A DNA stretch of 32,048 nt from Pelargonium nanum (lineage: Eukaryota > Streptophyta > Magnoliopsida > Geraniales > Geraniaceae): assembly GCA_036897485.1 (NCBI GenBank), contig JAYMTF010000661.1, forward strand, positions 1-32,048, given 5' to 3'. This document shows positions 1-9,189 of this stretch, piece by piece. Position 1 is the first letter of the stretch. Every line of letters begins with the position of its first letter. A model generated the notes under the pieces. It saw nothing but the letters and a program-made list of their open reading frames with translations. It was not told the DNA's origin and made no database searches. A program made the position numbers and the translations under genes.

Positions 1-66
1 ATATATATGTATAAAATATCAGTATATATATGTGACAAAGTCCTAAAATAAGTAGGAGAGAGTGAC

Positions 67-327
67 CTTGGCAAGGGCATAAGCTAGAGCAGAACCAGCA
101 ACACCAGCTCCTACAATGATCACATCACTATCTCTGCTCACTCCCATAATTTCTTTTGCCCATAGATCTTCCATTTCATTTCTGGAACCACCCTTTTCAT
201 CAACTTGGTTCTCCATTAAACCTCTCACTATTTTCTTTCCGAGCAATCGGATAATAAGAAAAGCAAAACCCAAAAACAATGCAATGGCTGCTCCAAGAAC
301 ACATGATTCATGAGTACTCATCATCAT
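67..327 (-). CDS. SQE: Squalene monooxygenase (squalene epoxidase), first coding exon, partial
   Basis: The exon encodes 87 residues starting at the ATG at 327-325. After a short luminal-type N-terminus there is a hydrophobic membrane segment (about residues 10-30, CVLGAAIALFLGFAFLIIRL), then a charged linker, then DVIIVGAGVAGSALAYALAK. That last stretch is the Rossmann FAD-binding motif (GxGxxG as GAGVAG) typical of plant squalene epoxidases. These enzymes oxidise squalene to 2,3-oxidosqualene in the ER membrane for sterol and triterpene synthesis. The exon ends in AAG followed by a GT donor at 66-65, so it is phase 0 and the rest of the gene lies beyond position 1. The first three codons are ATG ATG ATG, so initiation could shift by one or two residues. 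The N-terminal anchor plus this exact FAD motif make the family assignment strong; the paralogue cannot be told from one exon. Confidence 0.9.
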
Positions 328-976
328 CTTGAATAATATTTGATCAAATATGCACCAAATATATTGCTTGAAATGTAGTTAATTAAAGTTTGTTGTGTTT
401 TGCTGAGTTATATAATAAAGAAGCCTTAATAAAATGGCATTTTCATGTACGACTTTCATTGTGAATATCAGCTTGAAAAGCATGAGCACACATCACACAC
501 GTACGATTATCATTTTCCAAATTCTAGTTTTATACGTAGCTGAACTTGAAGTTGCATGCATGTACATGTTTACATGCACAATATTCAAAGCCTTTTGAGA
601 GTAAGGGTAGGCACAAATGTGAAAAGAAAAAGATAGTACGTCCAATTGTATAGCTCAATTGACGAGGGAAAAAAATGGTTCACATAAGAGGGGTGGACAC
701 CTGCCTACCGAGCCTCACCAAGATGAAGCTTGTGTTCACATTTCTCGATCTTCAAGGACATGAAAACGTACTCAATGTAAAGCTAAGTTTTTGTTCTTCA
801 AGTTCCAAAATTGCATGAACTTATGCTCATATATGCACCCATCTTGGATGAAAAAACTCAATTTGTTGATGCATTGTTCTACTAATGAAGAAGCAATTTA
901 TAATATTAAAGTAACCTTCTACTAGGTCAATTTATATTTATACCTTTTTTTTAAGTTCTGCTGCTGTATTCGACCC
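328..976. other. Upstream region of squalene monooxygenase; no gene seen
   Basis: AT-rich spacer holding the 5' UTR and promoter of the minus-strand squalene monooxygenase gene. I see no coding exon. A small palindromic stretch near 648-664 (CAATTG, spacer, CAATTG) is noted but has no clear meaning. Confidence 0.6.
408..416 (-). promoter_or_regulatory. Possible TATA box of the squalene monooxygenase gene
   Basis: On the minus strand the sequence reads ATTATATAA, about 80-90 bases upstream of the ATG at 327. Position and sequence fit a plant TATA box, but the region is AT-rich, so this is only suggestive. Confidence 0.35.
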
Positions 977-1165
977 TTTTTTTTTTCTTTTTTGAACGAA
1001 ACAGTCGGAATTTTATTAATCAACAATCATCTCCGATAGTAATAATTGCGAAACATTAATGGGAGGTTGAAGACCCAACCAACCCTCTACCCAAAGATCG
1101 AAAAATCGCAATATTGGAACACTGAACAAGAAGATCTAGCTAACACATGAGCTATTTGGCTCGCA
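977..1165 (-). mobile_element. LINE retrotransposon 3' end (RNase H C-terminus, 3' UTR, A-rich tail)
   Basis: Read on the minus strand, 1164-1093 translates as a short peptide containing the motif QIAHVLAR followed by a stop. This matches the C-terminal A-H-x-L-A-R signature of plant LINE RNase H domains. It is followed by an untranslated tail with TTAATAAAAT and an A-rich end near 960-990. Only the last few per cent of an element is present, so it is a 5'-truncated copy. It abuts the CACTA motif at 1166. Confidence 0.6.
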
Positions 1166-1560
1166 CACTACGAAAATTCATACTTTTTGTGACAACCAAA
1201 AATAAGTTGTCGCCATGAGTTGGGCATGGATAAAAACCCAATAATTGTGAAAATTTGGGCTTTTATATATATATACTTTTGGCGACATTTTTTTGTCACA
1301 CAAAGTTATATTTTCCGTGACAAACCAGCTACAGTCGTGCACATGAGACTTTTCATGACTAGATATTTAATTACAGCCAATTATTAACTTTCTGCAACAT
1401 GACAGAAGTTTGAGCGACTGAAATGACTGTCGCGGAAATTTAAATTTCTCGTATTAACAAACCGACTAATCCAATTAAAAATAACACAAATAAAATTTGT
1501 AGCGATAAACAACATGTCTTTTAACTGCTGTATTCTTTTGTAACACAAGATTTCATTTTG
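1166..1560. mobile_element. Possible degraded CACTA-type (En/Spm) transposon remnant
   Basis: The segment begins with CACTACGAAAA at 1166. It contains TTTTTGTGACAACC, AGTTGTCGCC, GGCGACATTTTTTTGTC and ACTGTCGCGG, resembling the (T)GCGACA-rich subterminal repeats of plant CACTA elements. A matching TAGTG right end and a 3-bp target duplication were not found. The right limit is a guess. It may instead be a fragment of an unrelated repeat. Confidence 0.3.
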
Positions 1561-1597
1561 TTTTATACCATACCGTGATTAACTAGAATCTTCTAAC

Positions 1598-1600
<3 letters not shown>

Positions 1601-1641
<41 letters not shown>
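1601..1641 (+). repeat. A41 homopolymer
   Basis: An uninterrupted run of 41 A residues on the plus strand. It could be an old retroposon tail, but no body is recognisable to its left. Run length may be affected by sequencing or assembly. Confidence 0.9.
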
Positions 1642-1645
<4 letters not shown>

Positions 1646-1793
1646 ACCTTCTAAATTCACTTATTTCATTTTATTAAAATGCAAAATGTAGTACGCCAAA
1701 AATTGATAGCATAACACGTTTTTTGTAGGTCAAAAAAATAAAAATAAAGGGCCAAGTGTAGGACCAATCGCAGTCTTAGAGATCATACGTTAA

Positions 1794-3021
1794 GGCCTTG
1801 TTTGGGTAGTCTACTTCAATTGTCTGTAGAGATAAAATGTCTGTAGAGGTAGCTGGAAGGAGGTAAAATATCTGTAGAGAATACGGGTTTTGTTTGGTAA
1901 ACTAATGTCTGGAAGGAGGTTAAAAATGAATTTTAGATTTTAAGATTGTTTGGTAAAATTGTCTGAAAGTAAGGGTATTAATTTGAATTTACTAAATCAC
2001 CCTTTCATTAATAAATAAAATATTATATTTAAAGGGTTAGAGTGAACCCTAACGTGTATTTCTAAATTGTGCCTCTTTTCTGTGGTCGACCGTAGCCATT
2101 ATATGCCTAATTTTTGTGGTCTATCGTGCAAGTATTGATAATCTCGTTGAATCTTACTTAAGATCGTCATGGTCGACCCATATTAACTTTAGGTCTACCG
2201 CTTACAAAATCATGTGTATCAAAAACTAACTAGGAGGTCGACCCATATTAACTCTAGGTCTACCGCTTACAATACAATCATGTGTATCTAAAACTAACTA
2301 GGAGGTCGACCTTTATACATATGGGTTTACCGACTATTGGTTGACCCCCAGTAACACGGTCTACCATACAAGTACAAAATGTGCATAAATTATATCTAAG
2401 GTCAACCCACAACAGATCTGGGTAGACATTACAATGTTTTTTCATTGATGAACACTACCAAACATATTTCAATCTTTTCACTTCATACTATTGCAAACTC
2501 AAGTAAAAAATAAACAACAAATGGAAGTAAAAAACAAGTACCTTCCATGAAAGACAGATGACAGAAATCGTAGAGTTTGTTCTCTGTTTAAATGATTTTT
2601 CTCTGTGAAAAATCTTCTGCACTTCGTTTTTCTCTCTTGCAACTCTTCTACACTGCACTTTGTACTACTCATCATAGTATTCAATTTCAAACCTCAACAA
2701 CAGAGCGTTCAATGCATTGAAGACGGTGGTTGAAGAATGTTGTTGAGAATTAGTTTGAAGAATTAATTGGGTTGAGGTTAAATGGGTAATAAACCATCAC
2801 AATTTCAGGGATAATATGGAAATGAATTAGTTCTTCACAGGAGCTACAGTGATCTGTGCAAGAGCCTCCCACCTCGTGTGGAAATAGCTCCTGCAAGACC
2901 TCCTGCAAGCTCCAAACTCTATAGACATCATGTACAGTAAAGTTGCAGCCAAACATCTTTCTCCTAATTTGTCTACAGACATTCATGCTGCAGGAGGTAA
3001 GTAGACTATCCAAACAAGGCC
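1794..3021. mobile_element. PIF/Harbinger-type non-autonomous DNA transposon, 1,228 bp
   Basis: The left end is GGCCTTGTTTGGGTAGTCTA and the right end is its inverted partner TAGACTATCCAAACAAGGCC, with one mismatch over about 23 bp. Direct TAA repeats flank it at 1791-1793 and 3022-3024. A GGNCTTGTTTGG terminus with a TWA target duplication is the hallmark of the PIF/Harbinger (Tourist) superfamily. GTCTGTAGA, GTCTGGAAGGAGG and GTCTGAAAG motifs recur near the left end and GCAGGAGGT near the right end, as in subterminal transposase-binding arrays. No transposase reading frame was found, so the copy must depend on an enzyme supplied elsewhere. The centre holds a tandem repeat listed separately. 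Confidence 0.8.
2171..2333 (+). repeat. Tandem repeat inside the Harbinger-type element (about 65-68 bp unit)
   Basis: Copies begin with GGTCGACC at 2171, 2236 and 2304. The first two are nearly identical over the whole unit (GGTCGACCCATATTAACT and onward, ending CTAACTAGGA). The third is partial and diverged. GTCGACC and GGTCTACCG motifs recur further out to about 2430. Confidence 0.85.
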
Positions 3022-3134
3022 TAAGTCACATAAAAACAAGAAATAACAATACAGTAAATAAAGTGCATGTGAAATGACCATTATGCCCCTGAATAACACA
3101 TTTTCTTACCAGCCTGTCCGAATCTAACCTTTCC

Positions 3135-3145
3135 TGTAACGGCTA
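3135..3145 (+). promoter_or_regulatory. Candidate MSA (mitosis-specific activator) element
   Basis: TGTAACGGCTA matches the plant MSA consensus YCYAACGGYYA at ten of eleven positions, with the full AACGG core. MSA sites bind three-repeat MYB factors and drive G2/M transcription. It lies 120 bp upstream of the ATG of the KEN-box protein, a likely promoter or early-leader position. One 11-bp match can arise by chance, but it suits the predicted cell-cycle role of the gene. Confidence 0.5.
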
Positions 3146-3264
3146 CTTTCTCCAGATCATTTAAACCTCAATCCCTCTCTGTCTCACCCCACTCTCTCAC
3201 TCGCCACCATAACTACACACACACACTTTCTAATTTCTATAACGCTCCTCCCTCGGATCCGTAA

Positions 3265-5130
3265 ATGGATGAGAATCTGGAGACATCATTGGTGCAGATC
3301 TTCGACGCCGGAGAAGAAGAAGAACAGCAACTACATTGTGATGAGGACTTCTACGAGGAGATCGAAGCGCCCAAGTTCGTCGACTTCACCGCGCCGGAGC
3401 ACCGCCGTCCCGACGACGACTGCTACTGGTTCTGCATGCGTGTTGGTCAGTATTTGTCTCTGGGTTTCAAGTATTTCTAATTTTGGTCGTTGGGTTGTTG
3501 TGTTTTTCGTGTTTCAATTTTGGGATTGTTTGATGGGTTTCATCTGAATCGTTGAAATTTTTGGTGGGTTCGAGCCAAAATATGTTTTTTGTTGCTAGGT
3601 TTAGAGGAAAATGGAAGAAAAGTTGAGTAGTTTTTGGGTGGGTTGGGTCAGCTTAATGAGATTGTGGGTACTTGTTGTTGTGTTAGAAACTGTAATATTA
3701 TTACTAATTTGCAGATTTGGATCTATCTTTGAGAGATACCTGAGTTATGGTGTCAGTTTTTGGTATTTCTATGTTTTGATTTGTATTAACAATTTGAAGC
3801 TCTGTGGTTGTTTGGTTGGCTTTTTTCTGGTTAAATTTTGGTACCCTTTTGTGGGTCTGACCTGAATCCTTCAAATTTTAAGTGGGATTGAGCCAAAAAA
3901 TGGTTTTTTGTTGCTAGATTTTGAGAAAAATGGAAGAACAAAAAGTTGAACTTTTTAGGTGGGTTGGGTCACCTTAATAAGATTGAAGGTACTTGTTGTC
4001 TTATAACTTTAATATCATTACTAATTTTTGCACAGAAATTGGATATTTCAGTAAGTGTATTTGGATCCATCTTTGAGAAATACCTGAGTTTTGGGTAAGG
4101 TCAGTGTTCATTAATCATATTTGGGTTTTTAGTATTTCTAATTCTGGTTTTAATTTGTGTTTTTTTTTTCTGGTTAGATTTTTGTACCCTTTGATGGGTT
4201 TAACCTGAATCCTTCAAATTTTTGGTGGGATTGAGTAGAAAATAGTTGAGCTTTTGAGGTGGGTTGGGTTAGCTTAATAAAACTATAGGTTCTTGATTTT
4301 CTGGTATTGTTGTTTTTTTTCAAAAAAAAAAAAAAAACATAACCATTTTGTAAAGTTTTTTTTGGAGATGCAGGGGGTATCGATCCCCGTACCTCTCGCA
4401 TGCTAAGCGAGCGCTCTACCATCTGAGCTACATCCCCTCCTTCTGATATTGTTGCTAATTTGCACACAAACTGGAGATTTCATTGAGTGGATTTGGATTT
4501 ATCTTTGAGAAATACCCAAGACTTAGTAAAGTTTTGGCATTTATAGGGTTGCAAGGTTTGTACGTGTTTTTTGTTTTCTTTCTGTAATTTGTTTACTTAA
4601 ATGGAGCAAATTTGGAAGTAGAATTAGTACTGATATGGGAAGTCTCAGATTTGTGGTGAGGGCATTTTGTTCTTTGAATAGAATTCACTTGTCATATTGT
4701 TTTAACTTTTTAATTGATACCGAACATTCTACTTCTTTGCAATATCTGGACACTTAAACATCTTAGGGCACTATACACTTGAATACTCTGGCAGCCATTT
4801 TTAGAAGTTTTCAGATTTCAAGAAAAAAAAAAACTTTGTGGGCACTATACACTTGAATATTCTGGCAGCCATTTTTAGAAGTTTTCAGATTTCAGGAAGA
4901 AAAAAAATACTTTGTTATGTGGTCGTCTCTAATCAGAATCATCCATATCCAGATTGTTTATCAAATCGACAACCGTATCAAATCAATTATAACCTATTAA
5001 AGCTAAGATTTGGCTGTGCTGTTGTTCTCCGTTTTTACTCAAATTTTAAGTATTTGTTCGTGATTGCTTGCTATTGGTTCAATTTGGTAACATCTTTCTT
5101 AATTCCACTATGGGTGTAGTCATACGTAGT

Positions 5131-5164
<34 letters not shown>

Positions 5165-8100
5165 GTAAGAAATGGGAACTGGAGGTTAGTTGTGATTTTG
5201 ATGATTTCTCTTATGCTATAGATTCCTAGGAAAATATTATAATGAAAGACTCAAGTCACTCAAATAGTTGTTTCGGATTTCTATATTTTGTTTGTTCTCT
5301 CGATTCACCAAACGGTTCATGATTTTAAGTGCTTCCCTTGCTAGAGAATTCAGTTTATTCTGGGGCATGTTTTTCATTATCTTCTATTTCATTTGCATAT
5401 ACGTGTACTGTTAGCTTTTAATCTCATCATGATCGTCATTCACTTATCAGTGATTGAATTTTTTTCACCATCAAGACTTCAAGTATGTTTAACTTACACC
5501 TACTCTGTGCCTCAGGATGTGACCGGAAGCATGAAGAAGAAATAGATCCCGAAGCCATTTACAAGAACTTTGTCCTTCGGGTAATTAGTCTTGAGTCTTC
5601 TTTTTTTCTTGAATTGGTTTCATCAATAGTTTGCTTTAGATGTAACAGAAGTTTATGGAACAGGTAATGGCATCCCGAAGTCCCAATGTCCGGCTTCGAA
5701 GAGCTTTAAATAGAAAAGCTTTGAGGTATTGATGTTTTCTTTTTTTCCTCTTGCTTCTTTTGCTGATATGAATTTACTTCGTCGAGTAAACACCGTGTAT
5801 TTACTTTATATTTTCAGTACAAATGTGAAATGTCCACAAACAGCTCCTCCAAAATCCTCCAGAGCAAGAGCATCAAGATTTGAAGTGGTGTCTTCGATTT
5901 CCCAGAAAATGGCCGGTTGTGAAGTGAAAGGCAAATCGGTTACTAAGCTTAGTGCAACACCGAACACCAAGGCAAATAGACCAGTTGTTGGTGGAAAGGC
6001 TTTGACTACACCAAGAAACAGAAAGCGAGTCTCGAATCCACATCCCTTCAGGAGTGTTCGGAAACCTAAAGCACCGGATAATGTTGGATTGGCGAAGAAC
6101 AAGGTGGTTGCAAAGGCTTTGTTTTTTCACTCACCGAAGAAAGCGGTGAGAATTAAAGCTTCGTTGGAGTTGGATACTCCTATGAGAAAGATCTGCTCCG
6201 GAATGGAGAAGCTTGAGATCAACAGCCAAAGGAAACCCTTAGAAGCTTCCAGAAAGAAGCTAGGTGCTAGAGAGGTCAAAAGTCGGGTTTTTGATTCGTT
6301 ACGGAAGGGTCAGGAAGTGAAACCTCCAAGAAGATGTGCTAAAGGGGGAGATATCAAGAAGAAAAAGGTTAAGCAATGTGATTCTTCGGCGCCTTATGAA
6401 GATGATTCCAGCGACATGGAAATTGACGAGAAATCAAGAAATGGCTCTCTGGATTGTAAGAGCAATGCAGGAAATGTGTTGAAGTGCTTGACATTTTCAG
6501 AAACCCTAAAACCATTATGCGAGAATTCAGCTGAAGCTATGCCAGACAAAGAAAATGGCAATGAAGTCGTGGAGAGTGATGATAAAGATCCTGCTTCAGT
6601 CCCCGACGAAAAACCAGAAGTTATAGATGCTGACCAAGAAAACAGCAATGAAATCTTGGAGAGTGATGATAAAGAAAATGCTTCAGTCCCCAACGAAAAA
6701 CCAGAAGTCATAGATGGTGACAAAGAAAACGTCAATGAAGTCGTGGAGAGTGATGATAAAGAAAATGCTTCAACGCCCGACGAAAAACCAGAAGTTATGG
6801 TGGGTGATGATAACAAAGGAAATGCATCAACCGATGACAAAGAAAATGCTTCAACCCTCGACGGAAAACCAGAAGTTATGGTGGGCGATGATAACAAAGA
6901 AAATGCATCAGTAGCATCCGATGACAAAGAAAACGGCAATGAAGCCATGGAGAGTGATGATAAAGAAAATGCATCTGTCCCCGATGCTAACAGGTGCAAG
7001 CTCTATGCAATCTACATTCTATTTGTTCGGGATTTCAGTTTCATACTAATGATTTTTTATTTTTTTCCAATGATCACAGAGAACAGGGCCTTAATCCGGG
7101 ACTCGCACACAAAAAATTTCCCGGGAAGCAGAAGAATTCCAAATGCTTCACCCAAAAGGTGGATTCATTAACTAAGAAATCGTAATTGTGATTGTGATCA
7201 ACTCATTATCTGATTGTTAGCTGTTCAGTATCTCATTTTTTACTGATATGAAATTGATACAGGTTACTCAAGTCTTGGGCAAGACAATCAAAGATACTAA
7301 TACCTCTGCGGCTAATGGCACGCAAGCGCTGAAGTATAGAAAACCAAAGCCTACTAATCCGAAGCCTTTTAGGCTGAGAACTGATGTATGCAAATTTTTG
7401 TTGGCGAGTTTTTACCGTTTGGGTTAAAATGAGATTCTAGAGTCGTTCTCGTGACCCAAAAATCATAATGATTCTCATTTCTGATTCTTTCAGGAAAGAC
7501 GGATTCTCAAAGAAGCAAACTTGGAGAAAAGAATCCTCCTTCCACCTCTGAAGGAGATCACAAGTACAGTTCCAAGGTTCCCGGGTGGAATCTCTAGGAG
7601 AAAACAAGTGGTTACACATGAAGGCGGAGAAAAGGAGTCGGAAAAAAGAACACAGAAGGATCAACCCGTCGTAAGCAAACAAAGCAGTCATGTTGGTTCT
7701 TTTTGTGATTGTTGTTAATGTAGTAGAAACTAACCTTGAAAACATTCTCACAACGATATGATTTTCAGAGAAAAATGGTGACTTGCACTCCTCCACACCA
7801 GAACACAAGCCTCGTTGATTTAAGAGCTACAAAATCGAAGGACATAGTGAAGAAAAGGATCCAATCATCAACATTGGCCAAACAACCTGCAAGATTGCAA
7901 GGGTGAGTAGCAAATTAGCCATCCTTTAAAGCAAAGAACATACAATGTTTACTTTTTATAGTACTAAACTTGTTAGCTACTGTGCTCTCATTAGGGTTAC
8001 GCCAAGTAGGAAGGAGAAACCGACACACAAGACAATCGAAACATCACGAACAAAACTGAAACCTGAGAAGAGCGAAAATGATGTTGTCTCAGCCCGATCA

Positions 8101-8319
8101 TTGTCGCGAGGAAAGAGGCCCACCATCCCGAAAGAACCAAATTTCCACAGCATCCATGTACTGAAGCCAATCGAAGCCTCAATAACAATACAAAAACCTG
8201 AGAAAAGCGAAAATGATGTTGTCTCAGCCCGATCATTGTCACGAGGAAAGAGGCCTACCATCCCGAAGGAACCAAATTTCCACAGCATCCATGTACCGAA
8301 GAGTTGCACAAAAACGTAA
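3265..8319 (+). CDS. Plant nuclear-type protein with KEN-box array and TPX2-like motif, nine exons, 773 aa
   Basis: Exons: 3265-3445, 5516-5580, 5664-5725, 5818-6993, 7080-7158, 7263-7385, 7494-7670, 7769-7902, 7995-8319. All introns are GT-AG and the joins total 774 codons including the stop. The start has a good context (GTAAATGGA). Residues 30-100 form a conserved-looking globular start (EAPKFVDFTAPEH, CYWFCMRVGCDRKHEEEIDP, AIYKNFVLRVMASRSPNVRL). Residues 104-340 are basic and rich in Lys, Arg and Ser. Residues 344-490 are an acidic repeat tract with eight KEN motifs (first K at 347, last at 485). Around 553-575 is KPFRLRT-DERRILKEAN, resembling the KPFxLRTxER motif of TPX2-type microtubule proteins. 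The C-terminus carries two copies of a 45-residue module (RPTIPKEPNFHSIHV). I do not recognise a named gene. KEN boxes are APC/C degrons, so a mitotically degraded spindle or chromatin protein is my inference. A stop nine codons past the exon 5 donor would give a shorter form if that intron is retained. Confidence 0.85.
4313..4440 (-). mobile_element. Retroposed tRNA-Ala sequence with 14-bp target site duplications
   Basis: A 128-bp insert is flanked by TTCTGGTATTGTTG (4299-4312) and TTCTGATATTGTTG (4441-4454), which match at 13 of 14 positions. On the minus strand it reads GGA, then a tRNA-Ala, then a short A-rich linker, a T16 run (4322-4337), a G and a final A8 next to the duplication. The A tail plus target duplication shows insertion by LINE-type retroposition, as for SINEs. 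Removing the insert restores the third copy of the intron repeat, which independently supports the boundaries. Confidence 0.8.
4363..4437 (-). tRNA. tRNA-Ala (AGC)-like sequence, probably a retro-pseudogene
   Basis: The minus strand folds as a tRNA. The acceptor is GGGGATG paired with CATCTCC plus discriminator A. The D arm is GCTC/GAGC, and the anticodon arm is CTCGC-TTAGCAT-GCGAG with anticodon AGC. The T loop is ATCGATA. A- and B-box promoter sequences are intact. It is 75 nt rather than 73. Two extra bases (CT) lie between the CCCC of the T-stem 3' side and the following G, which breaks the last T-stem pair and displaces the acceptor. It sits antisense in intron 1 of the KEN-box gene, and a T16 run 25 nt past its 3' end could terminate Pol III. 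Function is doubtful. Confidence 0.75.
4766..4914 (+). repeat. 74-bp direct tandem duplication in intron 1
   Basis: GGGCACTATACACTTGAATA begins at 4766 and again at 4840. The two copies differ at only a few positions and in A-run length, so the duplication is recent. Confidence 0.9.
5131..5164 (+). repeat. (TA)n(TG)n microsatellite
   Basis: About seven TA units followed by about ten TG units in intron 1 of the KEN-box gene. Confidence 0.9.
6542..6973 (+). repeat. Coding repeat encoding the KEN-box array
   Basis: Within exon 4, units of the form SDDKENAS(V/T)PDEKPEV are repeated with variable spacers such as GDKENVNEVVE and GDDNKENAS. Eight exact KEN triplets occur between residues 347 and 487, plus decayed forms (KDP, QEN, KGN). 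At DNA level GATGATAAAGAAAATGCTTC and close variants recur, so the tract grew by in-frame duplication. Confidence 0.9.
8059..8300 (+). repeat. 135-bp (45-codon) in-frame duplication in the last exon
   Basis: ACCTGAGAAGAGCGAAAATG at 8061 recurs as ACCTGAGAAAAGCGAAAATG at 8196. About 107 bp of each copy is nearly identical and encodes KPEKSENDVVSARSLSRGKR followed by PTIPKEPNFHSIHV. The few third-position differences suggest a recent event. The second copy leads to the stop. Confidence 0.9.
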
Positions 8320-8819
8320 GGCCCTCGTTGGTTAGGTTTATCTTCATACGATACGATTATTTTTGTTGTTGATGTTGATGATGTTGTTGTTGTTGTTCAA
8401 TTGATTCATTGAATTGGGTTTTGCTTGTTTAGATTAGATTGTGTGTGTTAGTAAGTTTGTATTTATGTAAAATGTGGGAAATATTTTTGTATTGATTCTT
8501 AGGAAGAGAACATAATATTAACCTTGTTTTCTTCACTTTAAAGGTCTATCAATGAATGTTGATGTGGATTTGTTTTCATTGCCATTTTCATTTATGAATT
8601 TGGAGTGAAGAAAACTTTTACTACTGTTATGCATGTATTATTTTATAATATTTTTACTATCTACTACATAATATAAATTAAAGTTGGAAAAAAAAATACC
8701 TATAACGTTTGTTAGAGCGTCACACAGTCAATTTTCTTTTATTTTGACATAAATTTTTATTTAATTATACAATCACCGATGCAATAAGTTATGACAATGT
8801 GTTAAAATGAATTCACTAA
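8320..8819 (+). other. 3' UTR and spacer downstream of the KEN-box gene
   Basis: Holds the 3' UTR of the upstream gene, including a GATGTTGTTGTTG-type triplet tract (about 8368-8397) and T-rich sequence. A polyadenylation region somewhere near 8480-8560 is plausible but no single signal stands out. No other gene is visible. Confidence 0.5.
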
Positions 8820-9189
8820 GGGCATCCACAACGGTTAACCTCTAAAAGGTTAATAAAGGTGGACCCACTATTGACATATCATTGTATTATAAAGAAGAAA
8901 TTATACTTTTACAATGGTTCAACTTGTAAAAGGTTAATAACATTGGCCCACTAAATAATTTTATATTAAAAAGTTTTCAAAAGACTAGTTGTATTTGAAT
9001 ACAAGAATAATAAAAGAACAAAAAAGAAATAGTGGAGCTTTGGTGACAAATGTCAAAAGTTGCAGTGATTATACAGCGTAATATTCATGATATGGTTAAT
9101 ATATATTAACCTCACACAATTGGTAAAGAAGAGTTAATGCACATATGTTAAGGCTGTTAGCCTCTCCATTCTAACCATTGTGGATGCCC
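8820..9189. mobile_element. Tourist-like MITE, 370 bp
   Basis: The left end GGGCATCCACAACGGTTA is matched by the inverted right end TAACCATTGTGGATGCCC. The flanks are TAA (8817-8819) and TAG (9190-9192), an imperfect 3-bp target duplication. The interior is AT-rich with inverted subterminal similarity (AAAAGGTTAATAA near both sides) and no coding potential. The terminus and TWA-type target point to the PIF/Harbinger (Tourist) group; a hAT origin is less likely. Confidence 0.7.

Larger units (their letters stand above)
3540..4560 (+). repeat. Three diverged tandem copies of a ~330-bp segment in intron 1
   Basis: Intron 1 of the KEN-box gene contains three successive copies, starting near 3540, 3862 and 4203. 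Each begins with a form of CTGAATCNTTCAAATTTT. Each continues through GTGGGTTGGGTCAGCTTAAT and ACTAATTTGCA to TATCTTTGAGAAATACC. The third copy is split by the tRNA-Ala retrocopy at 4313-4440. The copies are old and noncoding. Confidence 0.75.

Noticed and set aside
642..700. SINE-like A box (TAGCTCAATTGACGAGGG)
   Set aside because: The expected B box is poor (GGTTCACATAA) and neither a tail nor target duplications were found.
2750..3013. 87-codon minus-strand open frame in the Harbinger-type element
   Set aside because: It runs into the inverted terminal repeat and shows no transposase motif.
4174..4467. 97-codon minus-strand open frame containing DVAQMVERSLSMREVRGSIP
   Set aside because: This peptide is the translation of the tRNA-Ala sequence itself, a well-known false protein.
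5729..5817. Upstream part of the long open frame before exon 4
   Set aside because: It lies in an intron: the donor at 5726 and the acceptor at 5816-5817 join conserved exons in frame.
6394..6999. 201-codon minus-strand open frame opposite the KEN-box exon
   Set aside because: It is the antisense shadow of the repetitive coding tract; its Ser/Leu/Phe-rich repeats mirror the sense repeats.
7977..8309. Minus-strand frames opposite the last exon of the KEN-box gene
   Set aside because: Their internal repeat is just the 135-bp duplication read backwards.
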